Shown: piece by piece, positions 7,963-15,848 of the stretch | Layout: each line of letters opens with the position of its first letter | Numbering within the stretch: position 1 is the first letter of the stretch | Assembly: GCA_028707125.1 (NCBI GenBank) | Contig: JAQTUX010000002.1 | Coordinates: forward strand, 248,001 to 312,000 | Reading direction: 5' to 3' | From: Candidatus Omnitrophota bacterium | GTDB lineage: Bacteria > Omnitrophota > Gorgyraeia > Gygaellales > JAQTUX01 | Length of the DNA: 64,000 bases | Notes under the pieces: generated by a model | Databases searched by the model: none | What the model saw: only the letters and a program-made list of their open reading frames with translations | What the model was told of the DNA's origin: nothing | Made by a program: the position numbers and the translations under genes

Positions 7963-9483
7963 TTATAATACCCCGAACAGTTCTTTGGTGGAGAAATTCG
8001 GATCGCTGGTAAGATTTACGCCCAGCCTTCTCAACCCTGCCTCGTCTCCAGGAGTAGGCATATGCGTCATATGTAATTCACAGCCCTGCAATTCTTTCAG
8101 GCGTTCCATAGCCAATCCCGCCGCGGGATTAGATGCCGCGCTTATGGTGAGGGCTATCAACGCCTCATCAAGGTCCAAACTTACCGTCTTCGCGCTCAAG
8201 ATATTCTTCTTAAAATCAGTCACGGCATCTATTATATTGGGAGGCAGCAGGTGTATCTTATCGGGTATCCCGGCCAATTTCTTTATGGAATTGAGGATCA
8301 GGCTTGAAGCCGCGTGCATAAGCGCGGAATTCTTGCCTGTGACAATAGAACCATCGCTCATTTCTATGGCCGCGCCGCAGAAGATGCCTTCGTTGCCTTT
8401 GCCCCTGCCCCTGGCCTCTTCAGCCGCCTTGCGCGCCGGCTCAACTACCCGCCTGTCCTGCGCCTTTACATCCATGCCCTCCATAATAACCTCTACCCTC
8501 TCCACGGTCTCCTTGTCGGCAAGGCCCATGGCGTACTCGCAGGCATACCTGAAATACCTCCTTATGACCTCTTGTTTGGCCGCTTCCTGGACCGCGCTGT
8601 CATCCACAATGCCGGATCCAGCGCAGTTGACGCCCATATCGGTGGGGGATTTATACATCGGCTCGGCCCCTGTTATCTTTTCCAGTATCCTCTTGAGCAC
8701 AGGGAACACCTCAATGTCGCGATTGTAATTTACGGCCGTCTTATTGTATGCCTCAAGATGAAAATTATCTATCAGATTGAAATCTTTGATATCCGCCGTG
8801 GCTGCCTCATAAGCCACATTTACGGGATGCTTAAGAGGCAGGTCCCAGATGGGGAAGGTCTCAAATTTCGCGTACCCGCTTTTATAGCCCCGCTTGTAAT
8901 CGTGGTATAACTGAGAAAGGCATGTAGCCAGCTTTCCGCTGCCTGGCCCCGGGCCCGTGACGATAACTAACGGATGCCTGGTTTTAATATACTCATTCGC
9001 CCCGTAACCTTCGTCGCTGACTATGGAATCTATGTCCGTGGGATAGCCCTTTGTAAAAGGATGCGTATAGACCTTTACATTGCGCCGCTCCAGTTTATTC
9101 TTGAATATCCTGGCTGCCGGCTGATTTTCAAAACGGGTTATAACTACGGCTGAAACCTCTATTTCCCAATCTTTAAGGTCGTCGATAAGCTTCAAAGCGT
9201 CGGCATCATAGGTTATCCCGAAATCCGCCCTGACCTTCCTTCTCTCTATATCCCCGGCATAGATACACAACAGGATATCGGCCTTATTTTTTAATTCTTT
9301 CAAAAGCCGCATCTTGACATTTGGGTCAAATCCCGGCAGGACCCGCGAGGCATGGTAATCAAAAACGATCTTGCCTCCGAATTCAAGATAGAGTTTGTTG
9401 CCAAAAAGTTTTACCCTCTCCAGTATAGCCGCCGTCTGCTCTCTCAGGTACTTATCGTTGTCAAAACCCGTCTTCTTAGGCAT
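7963..9483 (-). CDS. DUF1846 domain-containing protein
   Basis: The 506-residue protein matches the DUF1846 (COG4868) family in length and sequence: GFDNDKYLREQTAAILERV at the start, RVLPGFDPNVKMRLL near residue 48, and VTGPGPGSGKLATCLSQLYHD near 175. That last block resembles a phosphate-binding loop, and a structure of a family member shows a Rossmann-like fold, but no reaction is established to my knowledge. It lies 32 bases after DoxX and 17 bases before the VIT-like gene. The family occurs mainly in anaerobic and fermentative bacteria. The function is left open. Confidence 0.85.
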   Translation of the reverse strand: MPKKTGFDNDKYLREQTAAILERVKLFGNKLYLEFGGKIVFDYHASRVLPGFDPNVKMRLLKELKNKADILLCIYAGDIERRKVRADFGITYDADALKLIDDLKDWEIEVSAVVITRFENQPAARIFKNKLERRNVKVYTHPFTKGYPTDIDSIVSDEGYGANEYIKTRHPLVIVTGPGPGSGKLATCLSQLYHDYKRGYKSGYAKFETFPIWDLPLKHPVNVAYEAATADIKDFNLIDNFHLEAYNKTAVNYNRDIEVFPVLKRILEKITGAEPMYKSPTDMGVNCAGSGIVDDSAVQEAAKQEVIRRYFRYACEYAMGLADKETVERVEVIMEGMDVKAQDRRVVEPARKAAEEARGRGKGNEGIFCGAAIEMSDGSIVTGKNSALMHAASSLILNSIKKLAGIPDKIHLLPPNIIDAVTDFKKNILSAKTVSLDLDEALIALTISAASNPAAGLAMERLKELQGCELHMTHMPTPGDEAGLRRLGVNLTSDPNFSTKELFGVL

Positions 9484-9515
9484 ACCCCTCTCCTCGGTAG
9501 ATCACGCTGCCTGTG

Positions 9516-9926
9516 TCACCATTTGTTGTAAATAGAAAACCTGCCGGCTCCGGCCATCATCAAAAATATGGAGACAGCCAGGATAAGCATCTGGTATTCA
9601 AAGCCGCCCTGCATCATAAAAAATCCCTTGCTGGCGTGGACCTTTAGAATGGCTACGAGCATTATAACCGCGATCGCGGCCGCGCTTATCCGCGGCAGTA
9701 TGCCCAGGATCAAAAAGGCGCCGCCCGCTGCTTCAGAGATACTAAGAACCCATGCCCAGAATAACGCCGGCATAAAGTTCAGCTGCCCGGTCATTGCCGC
9801 CACTGCCTCTATACCGCCTCCCCCAAAAGCGCCGAACACTTTCTGCGTTCCGTGCGCCAGAAATATCACGCCCAACACTACCCTGAGAACCAGCACAGCA
9901 GCATCAAATATCCGTCCGCTTCCCAT
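9516..9926 (-). CDS. DoxX family membrane protein
   Basis: The 136-residue protein has four hydrophobic helices and the DoxX-type opening VLVLRVVLGVIFLAHGTQKVFGAFGG, with a second conserved stretch FLILGILPRISAAAIAVIM. DoxX-like proteins are small inner membrane proteins found next to oxidases, thiosulfate:quinone oxidoreductases or other redox enzymes. The ATG at 9926 follows AAGGAGGT. It begins 2 bases after the NDH-2-like flavoprotein gene, so the two are likely co-translated and may act together at the quinone pool. The specific role is not known. Confidence 0.82.
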   Translation of the reverse strand: MGSGRIFDAAVLVLRVVLGVIFLAHGTQKVFGAFGGGGIEAVAAMTGQLNFMPALFWAWVLSISEAAGGAFLILGILPRISAAAIAVIMLVAILKVHASKGFFMMQGGFEYQMLILAVSIFLMMAGAGRFSIYNKW

Positions 9927-9928
9927 GA

Positions 9929-11050
9929 CTACCTCCTTCTTATCAAACTACTGACTATGCCTGATTTATTCCTTATGCCGTATGAACGATATACGCACAT
10001 CAAGTAGTGCAGAGCCGTAGGGACGACACCTGAAGTATTTATACCTAAAATTTTACCACAAGAACGGTTATTTGCCATAGGTATTATGTAGCCCGGATCC
10101 AGAGGCAGGTAACGCTTCAAGGCGAGGCCTTTCTCGCTCCTTATGATATTCTCCGCCGCCAGCGCCCCCTGCGCGACCGCGAACTGCACAGCCATCCTTA
10201 AAGGGCTCTTCCTATGATAGAAATTCGCCGCGTCCCCCACGGCAAAACATCTTTGCGCCGCCCTCAAATACCCGTCCACGTTAAGCCGGCCCTGCGGGGT
10301 TTTATCCACGCCTGAACCCGACAGGAAATCCGCGGTCTTTACGCCTGCCGCCCAAATAAGCATGGCCTTGTCAAAGGTGCCCCGGCTTGATAAAGAGACC
10401 CTGGCGCCGTTTATATTCTCTACAACGGTATTTAAAAATACCTCTATGGAAAGTTTGTTTAAATTGGCAGAAACATAGCGCTTCATCCATTCAGGAAGGG
10501 GCCCCAAAATAGAATCCGCCCTTTCAATGATCACTATTCTCCCCCGCCTCTTGTGCCTGATGAGATATCTGCGTAAATTAGCGGCTATCTCAACTCCGGT
10601 GTATCCGCCTCCCGCGATCATAAACGTCTCAAATCCTCCCCCAGCCAGCCCCTGCAGGATCTTTTCGGCGTCGCCGACATCATCCAGCTTATGCGCGTAT
10701 TTCTTTACCGCTTCATTGCCGTAGAAATTGGTCTCTGATCCGGAGGAGATAAGCAGATGATCATAATTAAGATCGCCGCCGGAAGTAAAGACCATCTGTT
10801 TTCCAAGGTCAATGCCTCTTACCTCTGCGTTTATAAACCTGCACCCGCATATCCTGCTGACATCCTCAAGCCGGTTGGCTAAGAATTCAGGCCTGATCCG
10901 TTCTCCGATAATATCGGGCAGGGCAGGCAGGAAATTGAATTCTTCCTTCTTGTCTATAAGGATAATGTCCGCGTGCCCCTTGAGCTTAGAAAGCCCGCGC
11001 AACGCGCTGATGCCCGCGAACCCGCCTCCGATGATCAGTATTCTACTCAT
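9929..11050 (-). CDS. NDH-2-like NAD(P)H/quinone FAD oxidoreductase
   Basis: The 373-residue protein has two dinucleotide folds: FAD at the N-terminus (ILIIGGGFAGISALRGL) and NAD(P)H near residue 145 (FMIAGGGYTGVEIAANLRR). The C-terminal block CFAVGDAANF is the conserved FAD-contacting motif of the pyridine nucleotide-disulfide oxidoreductase family. This layout fits type II NADH dehydrogenase, a single-subunit membrane-surface enzyme passing electrons to quinone without pumping. There is no CxxC redox motif, which argues against a disulfide reductase. It overlaps the prenyltransferase gene by 4 bases and precedes DoxX, a context that supports a quinone-linked role. Confidence 0.82.
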   Translation of the reverse strand: MSRILIIGGGFAGISALRGLSKLKGHADIILIDKKEEFNFLPALPDIIGERIRPEFLANRLEDVSRICGCRFINAEVRGIDLGKQMVFTSGGDLNYDHLLISSGSETNFYGNEAVKKYAHKLDDVGDAEKILQGLAGGGFETFMIAGGGYTGVEIAANLRRYLIRHKRRGRIVIIERADSILGPLPEWMKRYVSANLNKLSIEVFLNTVVENINGARVSLSSRGTFDKAMLIWAAGVKTADFLSGSGVDKTPQGRLNVDGYLRAAQRCFAVGDAANFYHRKSPLRMAVQFAVAQGALAAENIIRSEKGLALKRYLPLDPGYIIPMANNRSCGKILGINTSGVVPTALHYLMCVYRSYGIRNKSGIVSSLIRRR

Positions 11051-11946
11051 AGTATTAGATCCAGGATCAAAGCGATACTAAGAAACGTATGCGCCATTAT
11101 AGTGATCCTGGACGATTCAACTAATTTATTCTTATCGTTATAATAACATTTCAAAATGCCGCCTGCCTTAAGAAAAACCGGTATAAAAGCAAAACTCAAC
11201 AGCGCGTAGGCGCTCAGATATCCAAAGGCGATATTGACTATTATGGAAAGAAAGACCGCGGCTATGAGCACGCGGTATAGCAGGAACGCCCTGTCCGCTC
11301 CTGTCAGCCCTACCAGCGTCCGCTTGCCTGATCTCAGATCGTCCTGGAAATCCGGAACTTCGTTAGAGAAAAGTATCATCGCGGTCAGAAAGCCGAAAGG
11401 CAAAGACAGCATGAAAGGCATTAGATCAGGGAACGCCCCTGTCTGAAGGAAATATCCCGCCATAACAGGTGCCGGGCCAAAAAGAAGAAATACCGTAAGT
11501 TCACCCAGCCGGCGATAAGAAAGGCGCAATGGCGGGCAGGAATAGGAGAATCCCAGAAATAACACAAGCAGATAAAAGATAACCGCCAGGCCGCTGCCGA
11601 GAAGCGCGGCCAGCGTGACAATGCAGATAGAGGCCAAAGAGAAACAAATAAGCGACAGCCGAAGGTAGAAACGCTCGGAAAAAACTCCTTCCTGTATGAG
11701 TTTTGAGCCGCCGAATAATCCGTAGGGCCTTATATCCTGCCAGTCCGTGCCTGTCTTTGAATCGGCGTAGTCATTTATAAGATTGGCGCCTAAATGAGTC
11801 GAGATTACCGCGGCCAGCCCCAGCAAGAAAGCAGTAAACCCGAAATCTGTTCTGTCTATAAGCGACCCGGCTATAAACGGAAGGATACTTGCGGTAATGA
11901 ACGGCAAACGCAAAGCCCTGACGTATTTTTCAATTACCCCCATCAA
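11047..11946 (-). CDS. MenA/UbiA-family prenyltransferase
   Basis: The 299-residue integral membrane protein has about eight or nine helices and both aspartate-rich motifs of the UbiA superfamily: NLINDYADSKTGTD near residue 57 and EVPDFQDDLRSGKRTLVGL near 193. The sequence around the first motif is closest to MenA, which attaches a polyprenyl chain to 1,4-dihydroxy-2-naphthoate in menaquinone synthesis. The divergent neighbour makes polyprenyl diphosphate and the downstream neighbour is a quinone-reductase-like flavoprotein, which supports this. No other men genes are in the window, so the aromatic acceptor is inferred. AGGGA precedes the start. Confidence 0.82.
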   Translation of the reverse strand: MMGVIEKYVRALRLPFITASILPFIAGSLIDRTDFGFTAFLLGLAAVISTHLGANLINDYADSKTGTDWQDIRPYGLFGGSKLIQEGVFSERFYLRLSLICFSLASICIVTLAALLGSGLAVIFYLLVLFLGFSYSCPPLRLSYRRLGELTVFLLFGPAPVMAGYFLQTGAFPDLMPFMLSLPFGFLTAMILFSNEVPDFQDDLRSGKRTLVGLTGADRAFLLYRVLIAAVFLSIIVNIAFGYLSAYALLSFAFIPVFLKAGGILKCYYNDKNKLVESSRITIMAHTFLSIALILDLIL

Positions 11947-11969
11947 TCCCTCTACTCTCTACTCGCTGC

Positions 11970-11998
11970 TTGCTACTCTTTACCATATATGTTATCAT
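11970..11998 (+). promoter_or_regulatory. Predicted sigma-70 promoter for the polyprenyl synthase gene
   Basis: A -35 box TTGCTA (11970-11975) and a -10 box TATCAT (11993-11998) are separated by 17 bases. The -10 ends only 8 bases before the ATG at 12007, so the transcript would start almost at the start codon and carry no ribosome site, which is also not visible in the DNA. The -35 is a weak match. Confidence 0.45.
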
Positions 11999-12006
11999 AA
12001 CTTGCC

Positions 12007-13047
12007 ATGATTTACAGGATAAAAAACAGGATAGAAAAAGAACTGCATGTCTTTATCGATAAAATAGACGGGCTCTATGGGTTAAGCGGGGCATCCCCAC
12101 TTCTGTTCCGATCAATAAGGGGTTTCTTCTTAAGAAAAGGCAAGAGGATCCGCCCTATCCTTTTCCTCATCGGCTACCTGGGCTTCAAAGGCAGGCAGAC
12201 GAAGAACCTGTATACAAGCGCGCTATCAATTGAGCTGCTGCACGACTTTCTGCTTATCCACGACGACATCATAGACAAATCCCCCCTAAGAAGAGGCCGG
12301 CCCTCGCTGCATGAGGTATTCAACGCCTACCTGAAGAAAAAGGGCAAGGCAAAATTCAATGGAGCGGACCTGGCGATCGTGGCCGGAGATGTAATGTACG
12401 CGGCGGCGATACACGCGTTCCTCTCCATAAAAGAAGACGCGCGGCGCAAGGAAAAGGCGTTGAGGAAGTTGATCGAGGCGGCGATCCGCACAGGGGCGGG
12501 GGAATTTATTGAATTACTGGCAGGTCTTAAAGACATCAAGGAGATAAACAAAAACGACATCTATAAAATATACGATTACAAGACCGCCTGCTATACCTTC
12601 TCTACCCCGCTGTCGGCAGGGGCGATACTCGCCGGCGCGAAAGAGCCGCGGATAAAAAAACTGTCCGACTTCGGGATATGCGTCGGCAGGGCCTTCCAGA
12701 TCAACGATGACATACTGGATATGTTCGGCGAAGAAAAGCAGACGGGCAAATCAACGCTCACCGACCTTAAGGAATCGAAGAAGACGCTGCTTATATGGTA
12801 CGCCTACAACAACTCCTCCCAGAAAGACAAGGCGTTTATCAGAAAGGCGTTCTCAAAGAAAAAAACGGGCAGATCCGACCTGTTGAAGATACGCGGGATA
12901 ATAGAAGAAAGCGGCGCGCTGGATTATACGCGTAAAGAGACCAGCCGTCTTATAAAGACAGCTGAAGGCCTGCTTCTGTCTTCGGGAATGCTGCCGGAAT
13001 ACATCCAGGCGCTGTCGGGTTACTACAAGAACCTCCTTTGCCTATGA
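12007..13047 (+). CDS. Polyprenyl diphosphate synthase (IspA/GGPPS/octaprenyl type)
   Basis: The 346-residue protein carries the first aspartate-rich motif DDIID inside LLIHDDIIDKSPLRRGRPS near residue 90 and the second, NDDILDMFGEEKQTGKS, near 240. These bind the allylic diphosphate and magnesium in trans-isoprenyl synthases. It extends DMAPP or FPP with IPP units; chain length cannot be fixed from sequence by eye. It is the first gene of the only plus-strand pair and its last base overlaps ispH (ATGA), tying chain elongation to IPP supply. The divergent prenyltransferase is a probable consumer of the product. Confidence 0.88.
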   Translation: MIYRIKNRIEKELHVFIDKIDGLYGLSGASPLLFRSIRGFFLRKGKRIRPILFLIGYLGFKGRQTKNLYTSALSIELLHDFLLIHDDIIDKSPLRRGRPSLHEVFNAYLKKKGKAKFNGADLAIVAGDVMYAAAIHAFLSIKEDARRKEKALRKLIEAAIRTGAGEFIELLAGLKDIKEINKNDIYKIYDYKTACYTFSTPLSAGAILAGAKEPRIKKLSDFGICVGRAFQINDDILDMFGEEKQTGKSTLTDLKESKKTLLIWYAYNNSSQKDKAFIRKAFSKKKTGRSDLLKIRGIIEESGALDYTRKETSRLIKTAEGLLLSSGMLPEYIQALSGYYKNLLCL

Positions 13048-13874
13048 AGGTCAATATCGCCAGATCCGCGGGGTTTTGTTTCGGCGTCAAGAGGGCGCTG
13101 GCTATCGCCCTGGGCATAGCCGGAAAAAAAGGCAAGGTCTATATGCTCGGCGACATAGTCCATAATGAGGACGTGGTCAGGGAGATAAAAAAATCTGGCA
13201 TCAAAAAGATCGGCCGCCTGGGAAAAGGCGGAGGCAAGATACTTTTGATCAGCGCGCACGGCGCGCCGGTAAAGATATTCCGTAGCGCTGCCGCGGCAGG
13301 ATTCAAGGTCATGGACGCCACCTGCCCCATGGTCAAAAAGATACATAAAACCGCTCTGGACATGGAGAACAGGGGCCGCAGGATCATCATTATCGGCGAC
13401 AAGAAACACAGCGAGGTCATCGGCATCCTTGGGCATCTTAAGGACAGGGCTATAGTGATCGACAACCCGGATAATATACCCGCCGGCAGGATAAAAGGTG
13501 TAAACAAGGCCGCCGTTGTCGTCCAATCTACTCAGAATATAGAAAAGGCGATCAAAATATTGAAGAGGGTAAAAAAATACGTGCCTGACCTGGTATTCTG
13601 CAATACGATCTGCAGGCCTACGACCATAAAACAGGAAGAGATAAAAAAGATGCCGCTTGAAAACGACGTGATGGTTATAATCGGTTCAAAAAACAGCGCC
13701 AATACCAGAAGATTATACGAAATATCCAAATCGCTTAATAAACGCAGCTACTGGATACGATCAAGCGGGGATTTAAAACGGGGGTGGTTTAAAGGCGCCG
13801 GAAGCGTGGGTGTCGCCGCGGGCGCTTCAACCCCTGAATCAACCATAAACGATGTGGCAGCCGCCCTTCGCTAA
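13044..13874 (+). CDS. ispH: 4-hydroxy-3-methylbut-2-enyl diphosphate reductase
   Basis: The product catalyses the last step of the MEP pathway, reducing HMBPP to IPP and DMAPP with a [4Fe-4S] cluster. The ligand cysteines are visible in ARSAGFCFGVKRAL (residue about 11), DATCPMVKK (about 94) and CNTICRPTTIKQEE (about 195). Other family blocks are GDIVHNEDVV, SAHGAP and AGASTPESTI. At 276 residues the length is normal. I choose the ATG at 13044, which forms an ATGA overlap with the previous stop, rather than a TTG six bases upstream. Because the coupling is direct, no separate ribosome site is needed. Confidence 0.95.
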   Translation: MKVNIARSAGFCFGVKRALAIALGIAGKKGKVYMLGDIVHNEDVVREIKKSGIKKIGRLGKGGGKILLISAHGAPVKIFRSAAAAGFKVMDATCPMVKKIHKTALDMENRGRRIIIIGDKKHSEVIGILGHLKDRAIVIDNPDNIPAGRIKGVNKAAVVVQSTQNIEKAIKILKRVKKYVPDLVFCNTICRPTTIKQEEIKKMPLENDVMVIIGSKNSANTRRLYEISKSLNKRSYWIRSSGDLKRGWFKGAGSVGVAAGASTPESTINDVAAALR

Positions 13875-13922
13875 CTCCTTCAGCGCCTTGCCGCCCACAT
13901 ATTCCCTCTCTAAATAAAACCC

Positions 13923-14111
13923 CTATTTTTCTATCTTAATAGCCTCTACAGGGCACTGATCGGCGGCCTCCCCGCAGCTTTGTTCTGCCGAAGACGGCAC
14001 AGGGTCAACATAAGCAACGGCCTTATCGCCTTCCATCTTGAATACATCGGAACATACCTGGGTGCATAAAGAACAACCGATACAGGTATCAGCGTCAACT
14101 ATCGCCTTCAT
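13923..14111 (-). CDS. Small [4Fe-4S] ferredoxin
   Basis: The 62-residue protein has CIGCSLCTQVC near residue 11 and a remote CP pair in CGEAADQCPVEAI, giving the CxxCxxC...CP ligands of a single [4Fe-4S] cluster plus two extra cysteines that may form a disulfide, as in Desulfovibrio and Thermotoga ferredoxins. It is a soluble low-potential electron carrier. It begins 1 base after the second membrane protein gene and is the last gene of the sugar operon, so it may feed electrons to the two radical SAM enzymes upstream in that operon (inference). Confidence 0.9.
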   Translation of the reverse strand: MKAIVDADTCIGCSLCTQVCSDVFKMEGDKAVAYVDPVPSSAEQSCGEAADQCPVEAIKIEK

Positions 14112-14112
14112 C

Positions 14113-14652
14113 TTATATCCCTCCTTTTTCAGGTTTATCTATATCAATTTTTCCAAAAAGTATTGTCTTTAGTAACATTATGCCATTTGCCGCGAACAGC
14201 ATAAACGGAGAACCGATGTAATATTTACCGTTCTTCAGCGCTATCTGTCCGGAGCTTACCAGCCGTGAAAGCCGCCTGCCTATGATCTCTTCGGCATTAT
14301 AGCGGCTGATTATCTCATCCAGGGTCAGCCCGCCGGGAGCGGAATACAGCTCTCTTAATATGCGTATCCTGCGGGCGGTCTCGCCCATATTCAGAAAATG
14401 AAAATAGGTATTCCAGAAAGCCAGGTAAATGATCGCGTTTGCCGCGAGACGGCCAAAGGTATCTATCACGGCCCCGGATGAACGGCAAATATACCCTGTC
14501 TCAAACAAGAACAGGACGAATGCCCCCGTGCCAAAACCGGTAAAAACAGACCTGAGAAGCCCGTCTCCCTTTTGGCTACGGCAGGATAATACCTGAAGAA
14601 AGGCGCCGGCCGCGAAGGCGAATACCGACGCGAAAGCACGCGCGTGTTCCAA
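14113..14652 (-). CDS. Membrane protein with winged-helix-like cytoplasmic domain (sister B)
   Basis: I do not recognise a named family. The 179-residue protein has about three or four N-terminal hydrophobic helices (to about residue 95), then a soluble part that reads like a winged helix: RIRILRELYSAPGGLTLDEI, ISRYNAEEIIGRRLSRLVSS, and a wing-like GQIALKNGKYYIG, followed by a last hydrophobic segment. The upstream neighbour has the same plan, so the two look like sister genes. It lies 5 bases after that gene and 1 base before the ferredoxin. A membrane-bound regulator or a lipid/sugar enzyme accessory are both possible. Confidence 0.7.
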   Translation of the reverse strand: MEHARAFASVFAFAAGAFLQVLSCRSQKGDGLLRSVFTGFGTGAFVLFLFETGYICRSSGAVIDTFGRLAANAIIYLAFWNTYFHFLNMGETARRIRILRELYSAPGGLTLDEIISRYNAEEIIGRRLSRLVSSGQIALKNGKYYIGSPFMLFAANGIMLLKTILFGKIDIDKPEKGGI

Positions 14653-14657
14653 TGGCC

Positions 14658-15179
14658 TTACCCTCCCATGCCTTTTAGCCCCAGAATACCGCGAAAGAAC
14701 GTGAACAGACGGGCGACAGTTAACCCCGCTGAGCTAAGCTTATATTTATTGCCTTCCAGATAAATAAGTTTGGCCCTGAGAAGGTCTTCTATCCTTGGCT
14801 TGATCAGCGTATCGTTATTAATCTTATTTTTAAATATATTGATGTCCAGCCCCTGCTGGCGAGCCGCGGCAACGCTCAATATCATAGCGATTGAAGGGCT
14901 TTCCGCTTCTATCGCCGGATAGCTTGCTATATAGGCGCAGGACAATGATATAAACAACAGGCAGTAGCGCAGGTATTGGTAGATACCCTGAGGCACGGCT
15001 ATGCCGGATAAGGCGGCACCGGGGTTGGCCTTAAATAAAAGTATGCTGAAAGCGAAAACAACGGCGAATATATACAACAGGGCCGCGGCATGATTCTTAG
15101 GCGGGCGTGCCCTCCATATAAGAATATGAAATAGGAACGCTGCGAGAAAAAACCCCAGGCCGTAAAACAATACGCTCAT
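14658..15179 (-). CDS. Membrane protein with winged-helix-like cytoplasmic domain (sister A)
   Basis: No family is recognised. The 173-residue protein starts with about four hydrophobic helices (residues 1-110), then a soluble stretch with GLDINIFKNKINNDTLIKPR and IEDLLRAKLIYLEGNKYKLS, which looks like the recognition helix and wing of a winged-helix fold, and ends in a short hydrophobic tail (TVARLFTFFRGILGL). It overlaps the TIM-barrel gene by 4 bases and is followed 5 bases later by its apparent sister. The conserved placement suggests a role in the sugar operon, but not a defined reaction. Confidence 0.7.
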   Translation of the reverse strand: MSVLFYGLGFFLAAFLFHILIWRARPPKNHAAALLYIFAVVFAFSILLFKANPGAALSGIAVPQGIYQYLRYCLLFISLSCAYIASYPAIEAESPSIAMILSVAAARQQGLDINIFKNKINNDTLIKPRIEDLLRAKLIYLEGNKYKLSSAGLTVARLFTFFRGILGLKGMGG

Positions 15180-15844
15180 AAACCGGAGCAGAAGTCCTTC
15201 AATTTTTTAAATTCTTCATAGGTCTGAAGCGATGCCCTGGCTTCAGAGACCACCATCCCCCGGTAGCCGGCCCTGTTCAAGAGCCCCAACAAATACCGGC
15301 TGTGTTCCGGCGACTGATGAATGTGCGTATGCCATAGCGCCGAACCGCCGACGTAACCGGTCATATGTATATGAGAGGCCTGTTTTATCACCTTGATGAA
15401 CTCTTCCTCATATATGCCGGCGCACTCCATCTCCAGGTGCTCAAGGTCCAGGCACCTGCCGCAGCCGTACCTCCTCATAAATTTAAGCGGCTCATGCACG
15501 CTGTAAGTATTCTCAATGCAAGGCCTGACCTTGACAGCCCTAAATATAGCGGCGATGTCCTGCCATTCATCTTCCCAGTAAATATTATGAAAAACAACGA
15601 TCCCGGCGCCTATCTCTTTTGCCAGGCCGGCCAATCTACGCGGATCGTATTCATTACTGGGGGCGTGGATGGCATACCTGAAAGAAAAATCCCCGCATAA
15701 TCGCGCTATTTTATTAAAACCCTTGAGTATCTCTGAAGAGAGATACAGCTCCACGGCCTTTATGCCGGCCTTTTGTGCAGCGGAGAGTATGCGGCGTTCA
15801 GGCGCGCATTTGACCGCGATAGTTATGTTCCGGCCTTTCGGCAT
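15176..15844 (-). CDS. Xylose isomerase-like TIM-barrel protein
   Basis: The 222-residue protein fits the sugar phosphate isomerase/epimerase (AP endonuclease 2-like) superfamily: VELYLSSEIL, YAIHAPSNEYDPRRLAGLA, VVFHNIYWEDEW, RPCIENTYSVHEP, CLDLEHLEME, HIHMTGYVGGSALWHTH and VVSEARA give successive barrel strands with His, Glu and Asp residues placed to bind a divalent metal. It would isomerise, epimerise or cleave a sugar derivative. It is somewhat shorter than typical members (250-290). It begins 4 bases after the second radical SAM gene and overlaps the first membrane protein gene, so it is an integral part of the sugar operon. Confidence 0.78.
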   Translation of the reverse strand: MPKGRNITIAVKCAPERRILSAAQKAGIKAVELYLSSEILKGFNKIARLCGDFSFRYAIHAPSNEYDPRRLAGLAKEIGAGIVVFHNIYWEDEWQDIAAIFRAVKVRPCIENTYSVHEPLKFMRRYGCGRCLDLEHLEMECAGIYEEEFIKVIKQASHIHMTGYVGGSALWHTHIHQSPEHSRYLLGLLNRAGYRGMVVSEARASLQTYEEFKKLKDFCSGL

Positions 15845-15848
15845 AATA

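Noticed and set aside
7937-8728. 263-codon plus-strand open frame
   Set aside because: It is antisense to the DUF1846 gene, has no ribosome site or recognisable domain, and reads as low-complexity Ser/Ala/Leu-rich sequence typical of shadows in GC-balanced coding DNA.
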